In this document: positions 18,207-25,411 of the stretch, in pieces | How positions within the stretch are numbered: position 1 is the first letter of the stretch | Layout: each line of letters starts with the position of its first letter | From: JAFTYO01 sp045644765 | GTDB taxonomy: Bacteria > Pseudomonadota > Alphaproteobacteria > RF32 > CAG-239 | Direction of reading: 5' to 3' | Assembly (NCBI GenBank): GCA_045644765.1 | Contig: JAZRHM010000034.1 | Coordinates: 40,570-104,569 of the forward strand | Length of the DNA: 64,000 nt | Notes under the pieces: model-generated | The model's input: the letters and a program-made list of their open reading frames with translations, nothing else | Told to the model about the DNA's origin: nothing | The model's database searches: none | Made by a program: the position numbers and the translations under genes

Positions 18207-19284
18207 GATGTATCTCCACAGCCTTAAAATAATAAATTTCCATTGTGTCCTTAAAATAATCAGGATTTAATCCGGATTTTATTTTTAATTGATTAATAAA
18301 ATCATTCTTGTCTTCATATTTTTTCCAAAAAACAGGTAACATAATTCCTGATAAGATACCGTTTTTTATCAGAACGCCGATTGATGTATCAAGGCTATTT
18401 AAAAGTTCGTCCTCAGTTTTAAAATTTTGTTTTTCAAGTTTTGTAAGAAGATATATATTTTTAATCTTATATCCTTCTTTTTGTGCATTATTAATATTTT
18501 TACTCAACGATTTTATCAAAGATTTATTAAAGCTAAAGTCAGTAAATTCTTTACACTTCAACATGTCATCACAAGCATAAACAAGTGTGGATGCTTTATC
18601 ATAAAAATGTGGAGGATATTCTTTATTATTGTTTAATTTAAACTTATTCAGTTCTTGATTAAAATCTTCAGCAAAACTTTCTAAATTTTGATATTGTTCA
18701 TCAAGAGAATATTTTTTCTTTTTATATTTTTCATCTAATACGGTTTTAATATGAGATGTATCTAACAAATCTGAAGTTTTAGGTCGTAAATTATGTCTTT
18801 TAATAAATTCTTTTATTTTTTCATAATCGGTTGAAGGATTTTCCATATCTTCAAAATAGACAAGCAAAGCATTATTTTTCAGAATATCATCATTTAATTC
18901 ATCACCAGAAAAAACATTATCTGAAAAATTTTTAACATAATCAAAATGTTTGTCCGTAGTTTTAGAGCTTGTAATAATCATTATTCTATCATATCCTTTA
19001 AAAAAGGCTTTATGATTTTTAACATAAGGATGAGATATAATATTATCAGGTAATATTATAAGCTTGTTTTTATTTTCAATATTTTTAAATTCGAGCACCA
19101 TTAACGGTTTACGAAAATCTTTTAGTTCATCGACAGGACTTTGATAATCGGTCAAAAATGATGAGTTTGATGAAACAAGGTTAAAAAAAACAAAAAGATT
19201 AAATATTAATAAAAAGGATAAAAAAACATACAGCGATATGCGACGCATTTTTATATATAATTCTTTATTGTTGTTAAGAGACAT
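18187..19284 (-). CDS. Membrane-anchored protein with an AMMECR1-like C-terminal domain
   Basis: 365 residues. Residues about 15-38 form a single membrane segment. The C-terminal part, about 225-358, follows the AMMECR1 pattern: STLVYACDD..., IKNIYLLTKLE, then IGVLIKNG...GIMLPVFWKKY...FINQLKIKSGLNPDYF, where typical members have GVIL...GVFLPQVWE...FL..L..KAGL. The middle part (LIILPDNIIS...DRIMIITSS) could be a degraded Memo-type domain, as in AmmeMemoRadiSam B/A proteins; this is weaker. No radical SAM partner of that system is seen here. It overlaps the M49-like gene and follows the HAD gene by 42 bp. Confidence 0.55.
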   Translation of the reverse strand: MSLNNNKELYIKMRRISLYVFLSFLLIFNLFVFFNLVSSNSSFLTDYQSPVDELKDFRKPLMVLEFKNIENKNKLIILPDNIISHPYVKNHKAFFKGYDRIMIITSSKTTDKHFDYVKNFSDNVFSGDELNDDILKNNALLVYFEDMENPSTDYEKIKEFIKRHNLRPKTSDLLDTSHIKTVLDEKYKKKKYSLDEQYQNLESFAEDFNQELNKFKLNNNKEYPPHFYDKASTLVYACDDMLKCKEFTDFSFNKSLIKSLSKNINNAQKEGYKIKNIYLLTKLEKQNFKTEDELLNSLDTSIGVLIKNGILSGIMLPVFWKKYEDKNDFINQLKIKSGLNPDYFKDTMEIYYFKAVEIHHENKWL

Positions 19285-19326
19285 CTAAAACCTATCAAAA
19301 TTTCCAAAACATGGGTTTATTTTAAA

Positions 19327-20013
19327 CTATTTTGCATTAGATAAAAGCAAACTCTCATAAAAATCCACAAACGAATCGAAAAAACATATATTCTTATCTT
19401 GTTTATCATCATCGTCCCAAATAGGAGTTCCTATTCGGATAGCTCTAGCTCCGGCACTTAATGCACATTTGCTGTCTTGAGGACTATCGCCTATTACCCA
19501 TACATTATCTTTATTTATTTGTTCTTGTTTCATAACATTTTTTAAGGTCCAGAACAAATGATCTGCATGAGGTTTATCGTTTTTTGCCTCATGACCGCAT
19601 ACAATATTATCAAACATTTCGGGGTTAAACAAAAAAGGCAATTCATATTCTAATAAAGCACGTTCTTTATTACTCATTATCATTAAAGAAACATCTTCTT
19701 TTCTTAAAAATGATAACACTTCATGAGTTTTTGGAAAAGTAGTGATTAATTTTTCTGTAATTTCTAAATATTTTTTTCTGTATTTTTGATAAGCTTCTTG
19801 AGCATTTGGTCCAAAAATGTTTGCAAAATTATCTTTAAAAGATAAATCATTATTACGTTTTTTCTTTTCAATTTCCCAATCTTGCAATCCATATTCATTT
19901 AATATCTGATTAATTGAATATACAAGAGCTGTTCTGGTTTCAGCTAAAGTGTTGTCCCAATCAAAAACTGCTATTTTTAAGTTTTTTGTACTTAAATTAT
20001 ACTTTGTTTTCAT
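19327..20013 (-). CDS. HAD-superfamily hydrolase (phosphoglycolate phosphatase-like)
   Basis: 228 residues with HAD motif I DWDNTLAET, motif II IMSNKE and motif IV VIGDSPQDSKCALSAGA. The helical cap between motifs I and II is of the class 1 type, as in Gph-like phosphatases. Substrate cannot be assigned. It is the first gene of the minus-strand run that continues with the AMMECR1-like and M49-like proteins. Confidence 0.85.
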   Translation of the reverse strand: MKTKYNLSTKNLKIAVFDWDNTLAETRTALVYSINQILNEYGLQDWEIEKKKRNNDLSFKDNFANIFGPNAQEAYQKYRKKYLEITEKLITTFPKTHEVLSFLRKEDVSLMIMSNKERALLEYELPFLFNPEMFDNIVCGHEAKNDKPHADHLFWTLKNVMKQEQINKDNVWVIGDSPQDSKCALSAGARAIRIGTPIWDDDDKQDKNICFFDSFVDFYESLLLSNAK

Positions 20014-20412
20014 ATGTTTTCTCCATATTTGAAAGTAACAATGATCAAAATTAAATTCAAGCTTATTGCTGCAAAATTTTATTTACACTAATAACTATTT
20101 GTTTTAGCCTTATTCATAGGAGTGTTTTTTATGAAAAAATATAACAAAACATACCCCTGTCGTCCCTCGATTCCGTCAGGAATCGTCAAGGGACCAACCG
20201 ATTTAAAAATTAATTCGAAGATCGCCGGACGTTTTCTTAACGAAAACGAGCGATGACGATTCTAGTTTATGTCATGCTACCAAACCGGAAAGGTTTGGTC
20301 CAAGCATCTACCGATTTTTTAAAACTAATTCGAAGACCCCTTGAATTTTTTGCACGCAAAAAATAGGGGTGACCTTAAAAGTAATTTAAATTAATCAGAT
20401 GACTACGCAATA
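20014..20412. other. Intergenic stretch occupied by repeat copy 2
   Basis: Apart from the repeat at 20124-20370, I see only AT-rich sequence. An ATG at 20131 with AGGAG upstream opens a 42-codon frame across the repeat. In the other copy the same ATG stops after seven codons, so coding is not supported. Confidence 0.6.
20124..20370 (+). repeat. Dispersed structured repeat, copy 2
   Basis: The plus strand here matches the minus strand of 8559-8862. Hairpins are at 20168-20185 (CGATTCC/GGAATCG), about 20230-20248 (CGTTTTC/GAAAACG) and 20279-20299 (ACCAAACC/GGTTTGGT). The third hairpin differs from copy 1 by a paired C-to-A and G-to-T change that keeps the stem. The end TTTTTTGCACGCAAAAAATAGGGG carries a further short inverted repeat. 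A second AATTCGAAGA near 20328 echoes one in the core. Confidence 0.85.
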
Positions 20413-21129
20413 TTATTTTCTTATATCAAAAACTTCAAAAGTATTATGCAAAAAATCTATCAAAGATTTATCACTTATCAGCGATTCGCACATTTCATCA
20501 GTGGTATCGGTATCTGTTTCTATCGGTCTGTATTTTTGCAAGTAATATTCTTTTACGCCAAATTCTTTTAAAGATTTTGCAATTTTATATATATCGTCAA
20601 CACTTAAAATTCTCGGATCACAAGTTGTGCGACATTCAAAATGTATACCGCTATCAATAAGCGATTTTAAGCTCTCGATTATGTTTTCAATTTTATCAAA
20701 ACAACCTGTTGCTTTTTTATATTTTTGAGCCTCAAACGGAGCTTTTATATCTAAGCCCACCCAATCTAGCTTGTTTACAACTTTTTTAAGCATAATCGGA
20801 TTAAATCCGCCCGTGTGAAGACCAACTTCATAACCTAAAGTTTTAACTTCACCAATTGCTTTATCCAAGCCTTCTTGAACCAAAGGCTCACCTCCGGAAA
20901 AAACAACCGCGTCTAAAACTTTTTTTCTTCTTTGCAAAAAACATTTTAAGGTTTCAAAAGTCCAACCGCTTTCAGATGCAGCACCGATTTTTTGCAAACT
21001 TAAGTTGTAGCAAAACGGACATCTCCACGGACATCCTTGCATAAAAACAACCGCAGCTATCTTATTTGGAAAATCGACGATGCTGAATTGCTCAACATCG
21101 CCGATTGTAATAGGATTTAAACTATCCAT
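20413..21129 (-). CDS. nrdG: Anaerobic ribonucleotide reductase activating protein NrdG
   Basis: A 238-residue radical SAM enzyme with the cluster motif CPWRCPFC (C33, C37, C40) and the SAM-binding FSGGEPL. It generates the glycyl radical on NrdD using a 4Fe-4S cluster and SAM. The extra roughly 80 residues beyond the shortest NrdG proteins match the longer NrdG/pyruvate-formate-lyase-activase-like subgroup common in alphaproteobacteria and Firmicutes. It starts 6 bp after the small glycyl-radical gene. Confidence 0.92.
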   Translation of the reverse strand: MDSLNPITIGDVEQFSIVDFPNKIAAVVFMQGCPWRCPFCYNLSLQKIGAASESGWTFETLKCFLQRRKKVLDAVVFSGGEPLVQEGLDKAIGEVKTLGYEVGLHTGGFNPIMLKKVVNKLDWVGLDIKAPFEAQKYKKATGCFDKIENIIESLKSLIDSGIHFECRTTCDPRILSVDDIYKIAKSLKEFGVKEYYLQKYRPIETDTDTTDEMCESLISDKSLIDFLHNTFEVFDIRK

Positions 21130-21135
21130 AAAAAA

Positions 21136-21342
21136 CTACTCTGCAGCCATTGCCAAGTTTTGATTCATGCCACAAACAGCTTTTTCTTCTTTGAAGCAAA
21201 CTCTGGTATAATATTCAGATTTCTTACCTTTGTTAAATTCAGAAACCGGACGATGATAACCCATAACACGGGTCCAAATTTCACAAGGTTGTCTTTCAGA
21301 ATCTGCTAATTTGATATCATTTATATCTATTACATTGGTCAT
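21136..21342 (-). CDS. Separate glycyl-radical segment of the anaerobic ribonucleotide reductase
   Basis: 68 residues whose core EIWTRVMGYHRPVSEFNKGKK is the typical C-terminal glycyl-radical loop of NrdD (RVxGY...PV..WN.GK), with G28 as the expected radical site. AGGAG lies 9 bases before the ATG. The upstream NrdD polypeptide ends after its zinc-binding cysteines without this loop, so the reductase appears to be made from two polypeptides. The gap from the NrdD stop is 35 bp and contains its own ribosome binding site. Confidence 0.8.
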   Translation of the reverse strand: MTNVIDINDIKLADSERQPCEIWTRVMGYHRPVSEFNKGKKSEYYTRVCFKEEKAVCGMNQNLAMAAE

Positions 21343-21377
21343 TATATATTCTCCTAAATAAATTTTGTTATGGGTTA

Positions 21378-23441
21378 TTAAGCTACATTTTCTTGTTTAG
21401 CTTTTAATGTTTTAATTTTTTCTGCTTTTTTCTCTTCGTCACAAAGTGGGCAGAATTTATGTTCACCTGATAAGTAGCCGTGTTTCGGACATACTGAAAA
21501 GGTAGGAGTAATAGTAATATATGGTAAGCGATAATTTGTTAAAACGCGTTTAACTAAATCACGACAAACCTTAGCTGATGATATACGTTGGCCCATATAA
21601 AGGTGTAAAACTGTTCCACCTGTATATTTTGTTTGCAATTCAGATTGTAACTCAAGAGCTTCAAACGGATCATCAGTAAAACCAACCGGAAGTTGAGAAG
21701 AGTTTGTATAGTACGGATCTTCTTTAGTACCGGCTTGAATAATGTCTTTATATCTTTTCTTATCTTCACGAGCAAAACGATATGTAGCACTTTCGGCAGG
21801 TGTTGCTTCCAAGTTATACATATGTCCTGTTTCTTCTTGGATTTTAACCATCTTCTCTCTGATGTAATCTAAGAACTTAACAGCAAATGCTTGTCCCCAT
21901 TCGTCAGAAATGTTGTGTTCATCATTTGTGTAGTTTCTTATCATTTCATTGATACCGTTAACACCAATGGTAGAGAAGTGATTACGAAGTGTTCCCAAAT
22001 AACGTTTTGTAAATGGGAACAAACCGTTATGAATGAGTCTTTCGATAACTTTACGTTTAATTTCAAGTGATGTTCTTGCAATGTTCATCAATTCATCAAT
22101 ACGACCGAAAAGACCGGCTTCATCGCCTTTATAAACGTAACCTAAACGAGCACAGTTAAATGTTACAACACCAACCGAACCTGTTTGTTCTGCAGAACCG
22201 AACAAACCGTTACCTTTTGCAAGCAATTCACGCAAATCAAGTTGCAAACGACAACACATCGAACGAATTTGTCCCGGTTTTAATACAGAGTTTAAGAAGT
22301 TTTGGAAATAAGGTAAGCCATATTTTGCTGTCATTTCAAACAACAACAATGTGTTTTCATCTTCCCAAGGAAAATCCCATGTCATGTTATATGTCGGAAT
22401 TGGGAATGTAAACGGACGACCTTTAATATCACCTTTCATCATAACTGTGATATATGCTTTATTGATCATTGCCATTTCTTCTTTTAAGTCACCATATGTG
22501 AACGGTTGCTCAACACCTGCAATAATCGGATGTTTATCTCTTAAATCTTCAGGGCACACCCAGTCAAAAGTAAAGTTTGTAAACGGTGTTTGAGAACCCC
22601 AACGAGAAGGAACATTTAAGTTATAAATAAGTTCTTGCATAGATTGTTCAACTTGTTCATAAGTTAAACCGTCTTTACGAATGTAAGGAGCTAAATATGT
22701 ATCAACAGATGAAAAAGCTTGTGCACCTGCCCACTCATTTTGCAATGTACCCATAAAGTTTACCATTTGACCGACAGCTGCAGATAAGTGCTTAGCCGGA
22801 CCTGCTTCTGTTTTACCCGGAACCCCGTTAAAACCTTCATGCAATAAGTTCTTTAATGACCAGCCCGCACAATATGCAGCAAGCATATCCAAATCATGAA
22901 TATGAATATCACCGTTTCTGTGAGCTTCACCTACTTCTGCAGGATATACATGGCTTAACCAGTAGTTGGCTGTAACTTTACCTGAAACATTCAAAATTAA
23001 ACCACCGTTAGAATATCCTTGGTTAGCATTTGCATTAACACGCCAATCTAATCTTTCCAAATATTCATTAATAGAGCTTTCAACATCTACCATGATCTTT
23101 CTGTCAGAACGCATACGATTACGTTGATCGCGGTATAAAATATAAGCTTTTGCCGTGTTAAAATAGTTGTCAGAAATTAAAACTTGTTCCACAATATCTT
23201 GAATTTGTTCAATGGTAGGAAGCGATTCGCTAAACTTGTGTTCCATAACCTTTAAAACTTTCGCAGTTAACAACCATGCTTCTTGGTCGCTAAATTCACC
23301 GGTTGATGTACCGGCTTTCAAAATAGCATTATAAATTTTGCTCGAATCAAAAGGAGCGAGTGTACCATCTCTTTTTGTAACTTGATCAATGCTAACGTTA
23401 TCGTTTTTAACATTTGGCATTTCGTATTTATGTTCTGACAT
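21378..23441 (-). CDS. nrdD: Anaerobic ribonucleoside-triphosphate reductase NrdD, lacking its C-terminal glycyl-radical loop
   Basis: A 687-residue class III reductase. The N-terminal ATP-cone (about residues 18-110, VTKRDGTLAPFDSSKIYNAI) senses ATP/dATP. The catalytic barrel includes GRPFTFPIPTYNMTWDFPW and GSVGVVTFNCARLGY. The C-terminus keeps metal-binding residues (C651, C664, C667) but then ends KAKQENVA. The RVxGY loop normally found there is encoded by the next gene. It reduces NTPs to dNTPs under anoxic conditions. Two NrdR boxes lie 74-120 bp upstream. Confidence 0.93.
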   Translation of the reverse strand: MSEHKYEMPNVKNDNVSIDQVTKRDGTLAPFDSSKIYNAILKAGTSTGEFSDQEAWLLTAKVLKVMEHKFSESLPTIEQIQDIVEQVLISDNYFNTAKAYILYRDQRNRMRSDRKIMVDVESSINEYLERLDWRVNANANQGYSNGGLILNVSGKVTANYWLSHVYPAEVGEAHRNGDIHIHDLDMLAAYCAGWSLKNLLHEGFNGVPGKTEAGPAKHLSAAVGQMVNFMGTLQNEWAGAQAFSSVDTYLAPYIRKDGLTYEQVEQSMQELIYNLNVPSRWGSQTPFTNFTFDWVCPEDLRDKHPIIAGVEQPFTYGDLKEEMAMINKAYITVMMKGDIKGRPFTFPIPTYNMTWDFPWEDENTLLLFEMTAKYGLPYFQNFLNSVLKPGQIRSMCCRLQLDLRELLAKGNGLFGSAEQTGSVGVVTFNCARLGYVYKGDEAGLFGRIDELMNIARTSLEIKRKVIERLIHNGLFPFTKRYLGTLRNHFSTIGVNGINEMIRNYTNDEHNISDEWGQAFAVKFLDYIREKMVKIQEETGHMYNLEATPAESATYRFAREDKKRYKDIIQAGTKEDPYYTNSSQLPVGFTDDPFEALELQSELQTKYTGGTVLHLYMGQRISSAKVCRDLVKRVLTNYRLPYITITPTFSVCPKHGYLSGEHKFCPLCDEEKKAEKIKTLKAKQENVA

Positions 23442-23514
23442 TTATGCTTTTTCCTTATATTCTCTTTGTTTATATTATGTTGTTCTTGTAATTTAGCGTC
23501 GATTGCTAGTTGGT

Positions 23515-23561
23515 ATACAATATATAGTATTAAATAAAAGTAAAGAAACTATATATTGTAT
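23515..23561 (-). promoter_or_regulatory. Pair of NrdR boxes upstream of nrdD
   Basis: ATACAATATATAGTAT (23515-23530) and AAACTATATATTGTAT (23546-23561) both fit the NrdR consensus acaCwATATATwGtgt. They are separated by 15 bp, or 31 bp start to start, which is the spacing known for NrdR-controlled promoters. NrdR represses ribonucleotide reductase genes when ATP/dATP is bound. The nrdR gene itself is not in the window. Confidence 0.85.
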
Positions 23562-23889
23562 GCACAAAAAATTTTTTACTAATGATATTGTGATTGTATT
23601 TTCGAGTTTCATAATGCAAAAATCTGCATAGCTGTTCAAGATAAAAATGGTTAATAAAAACAAAAAAACTCCTATCCTATTATAAATAGGCATATTTTTT
23701 TTTGCACAACGTGGATAAATTTATTAACAAAACAAAAAACACACAAAATCAATAAGATAACGCTAATTGATTGATATTATATGACAAAAAAAATTATCCA
23801 CACAACTTTAGATGAGTCTTAAGCTGAAAAATGAACTTTTTAAGTGTGCTTTTAATAAAAATCGAGTCGTTTGATGCTTTATGATAAAA
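23562..23889. other. AT-rich intergenic region with two DnaA-box-like sites
   Basis: No gene is supported. CGTGGATAA at 23710-23718 (reverse complement TTATCCACG) and TTATCCACA at 23794-23802 resemble DnaA boxes. In E. coli, DnaA binds upstream of nrdAB, so regulation of nrdD is possible. Two boxes alone do not make an origin. Confidence 0.45.
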
Positions 23890-24507
23890 CTATATCTTAA
23901 AATACCAAAACAAATTCATTCCGGTTGAAGGATTGGCGCTACATACTTGTTCTGCTCTTACCATTGAAAATGGTGTCGGATAAGTTTCATCTCCGCTTTT
24001 TGCATAAGTTTCAGTTGCAGCAGCATCAGGGTTAACAGATGGCATCGGTCGCGCAGAATCGGAAATACTACCCATTCCATGTAAATTAGAACCCCAATCT
24101 GCAGTTAATAGTGTAATACATACATCTTTAGGAATCTTATTTGTTTGTACATAAAATATACCATCATAATAAATCGTTGTATAACCCAATGATTGACTGG
24201 AAGCTGCAAAATTAATATACCCGCCCCAAGAGTTTTTTGGAGCGTTTGAATCACTTTCATACATACTTTCCGGCACCAAACCCAACTTTTTTACTGTTGC
24301 ATTATCAAGACCTTGTAAACTGCCCGTACCCGAATATGAAGTTATTATACCGGATATAATATTAGACAATTGATCAACAAACTTATTCAGTTTATATTTG
24401 TTCATTGCTTTAGAATATCCTGCAATACCGCCAACCGATAAAACACCGATGATTGCCAAAACGCCGAGCATTTCTACCATAGAGCGGCCACTTTGATTTG
24501 TTTTCAT
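23890..24507 (-). CDS. Type IV prepilin-like/pseudopilin protein
   Basis: 205 residues from the ATG at 24507, preceded by TTAGGAGCT. The short basic leader MKTNQSG is followed by RSMVEMLGVLAIIGVLSVGGIAGYS, a prepilin-peptidase site with the glutamate at mature position 5 and a hydrophobic helix. The remainder is a globular head with serine- and glycine-rich segments and a late cysteine pair. The first 35 mature residues are almost identical to the protein at 34594 while the heads differ. Probably a minor pilin or secretion pseudopilin; no assembly genes lie nearby. Confidence 0.8.
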   Translation of the reverse strand: MKTNQSGRSMVEMLGVLAIIGVLSVGGIAGYSKAMNKYKLNKFVDQLSNIISGIITSYSGTGSLQGLDNATVKKLGLVPESMYESDSNAPKNSWGGYINFAASSQSLGYTTIYYDGIFYVQTNKIPKDVCITLLTADWGSNLHGMGSISDSARPMPSVNPDAAATETYAKSGDETYPTPFSMVRAEQVCSANPSTGMNLFWYFKI

Positions 24508-24651
24508 AAAAGCTCCTAATTCATATCTTTTGCAGCTATTGATACCAATTATATTCATTATTTCAGATATCTCAAATCTTACTCCTGATAAAAAGGTAAA
24601 AGAAAAAACTATTAAAGTAAAGAATATTTTTGTTTTTGCTTAAAATTTTAC

Positions 24652-24680
24652 TTGCAATAATGCAAATAAACGTGTATAAA
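24652..24680 (+). promoter_or_regulatory. Sigma-70-like promoter of the rpmI-rplT-pheST operon
   Basis: TTGCAA (24652-24657) and TATAAA (24675-24680) are spaced by 17 bp. The leader of about 75 nt that follows contains GGTT...GGC...GCC...AACC, which can fold just upstream of rpmI and could be an L20-type control site. Confidence 0.6.
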
Positions 24681-24765
24681 CTGTCTGTTCAACTGGTGGT
24701 TTGGGCTAAAAAGGCATGCCTAACCGCTTTAATTATAATCCAATTTATAAAAGGAAGGATTTAAA

Positions 24766-24963
24766 ATGCCAAAATTAAAAACAAAAAGTGCCGCAAAGAA
24801 ACGCTTCAGCGTTACCGGAACCGGCAAATTAAAAAGAAACTATGCATTTAAGAGACACTGCCTCTTCTGCAAATCTCCGAAAATGAAAAGACAAGCTCGC
24901 GGCTCTCTGTTGTTAAGTGAGTCAGATGTTCAAATTGTTAAAAAGTTTTTACCGTATTTGTAA
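24766..24963 (+). CDS. rpmI: 50S ribosomal protein L35
   Basis: A 65-residue basic protein of standard length, with KLKTKSAAKKRFSVTGTGKLKRNYAFKRH. It is part of the large subunit. AAGGAAGGAT precedes the start. infC, often upstream, is absent here, so the operon starts from its own promoter. Confidence 0.97.
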   Translation: MPKLKTKSAAKKRFSVTGTGKLKRNYAFKRHCLFCKSPKMKRQARGSLLLSESDVQIVKKFLPYL

Positions 24964-24975
24964 GGAGGATAAGAT

Positions 24976-25335
24976 ATGTCACGTGTTAAAAGAGGTATGA
25001 CCGCTCATGCTCGCCATAAAAAAATTCTTGATATGGCTAAAGGTTACAGAGGTCGTAATAAAAATGTATTCAGAGTTGCTGTTGAAAAAGTTGAAAAAGG
25101 TTTGCAATATGCATACCGTGATCGTAGAGCAAAGAAAAGAAGTTTCAGAGCTTTATGGATTCAACGTATCAATGCTGCTACTCGTCTTCATGATATGACT
25201 TATTCACGATTTATCAGCGGGCTCAATAAGGCCGGTATTGAACTTGATCGTAAAGTTCTCGCTGATATCGCTTTAAAAGAGCCCCAAGCTTTTGCTAAAC
25301 TGGTAGATTCTGCCAAAGCGGCTCTTAACAAATAA
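24976..25335 (+). CDS. rplT: 50S ribosomal protein L20
   Basis: A 119-residue protein with the usual MSRVKRGMTAHARHKKILDMAKGYRGRNKNVFRVA start and IDRKVLADIA-like end. It binds 23S rRNA early in large-subunit assembly and represses its own operon in several bacteria. It starts 12 bp after rpmI with AAGGAGG upstream. Confidence 0.97.
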   Translation: MSRVKRGMTAHARHKKILDMAKGYRGRNKNVFRVAVEKVEKGLQYAYRDRRAKKRSFRALWIQRINAATRLHDMTYSRFISGLNKAGIELDRKVLADIALKEPQAFAKLVDSAKAALNK

Positions 25336-25357
25336 GTAAGACAAAAATTTTAGTAAG

Positions 25358-25393
25358 AAGAGTCCTCTTGGCAAACCAAGATGACTCTTTTTA
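25358..25393 (+). terminator. Terminator or attenuator between rplT and pheS
   Basis: AAGAGTC...CTTGG, loop CAAA, CCAAG...GACTCTT, then TTTT. It lies 20 bp before pheS, so it may lower pheST expression relative to the ribosomal proteins. Confidence 0.75.
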
Positions 25394-25411
25394 CATATAA
25401 AGGTTAGAAAA

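Noticed and set aside
20413..21129. Radical SAM partner of the AMMECR1-like protein
   Set aside because: The sequence and neighbours identify it as NrdG; it belongs to the nrdD operon.
23493..23693. 66-residue open frame upstream of nrdD
   Set aside because: It covers the NrdR boxes and has no binding site or domain.
23562..23889. Replication origin
   Set aside because: Only two DnaA-like boxes and AT-rich sequence; no clustered boxes, no dnaA, parAB or hemE neighbourhood.
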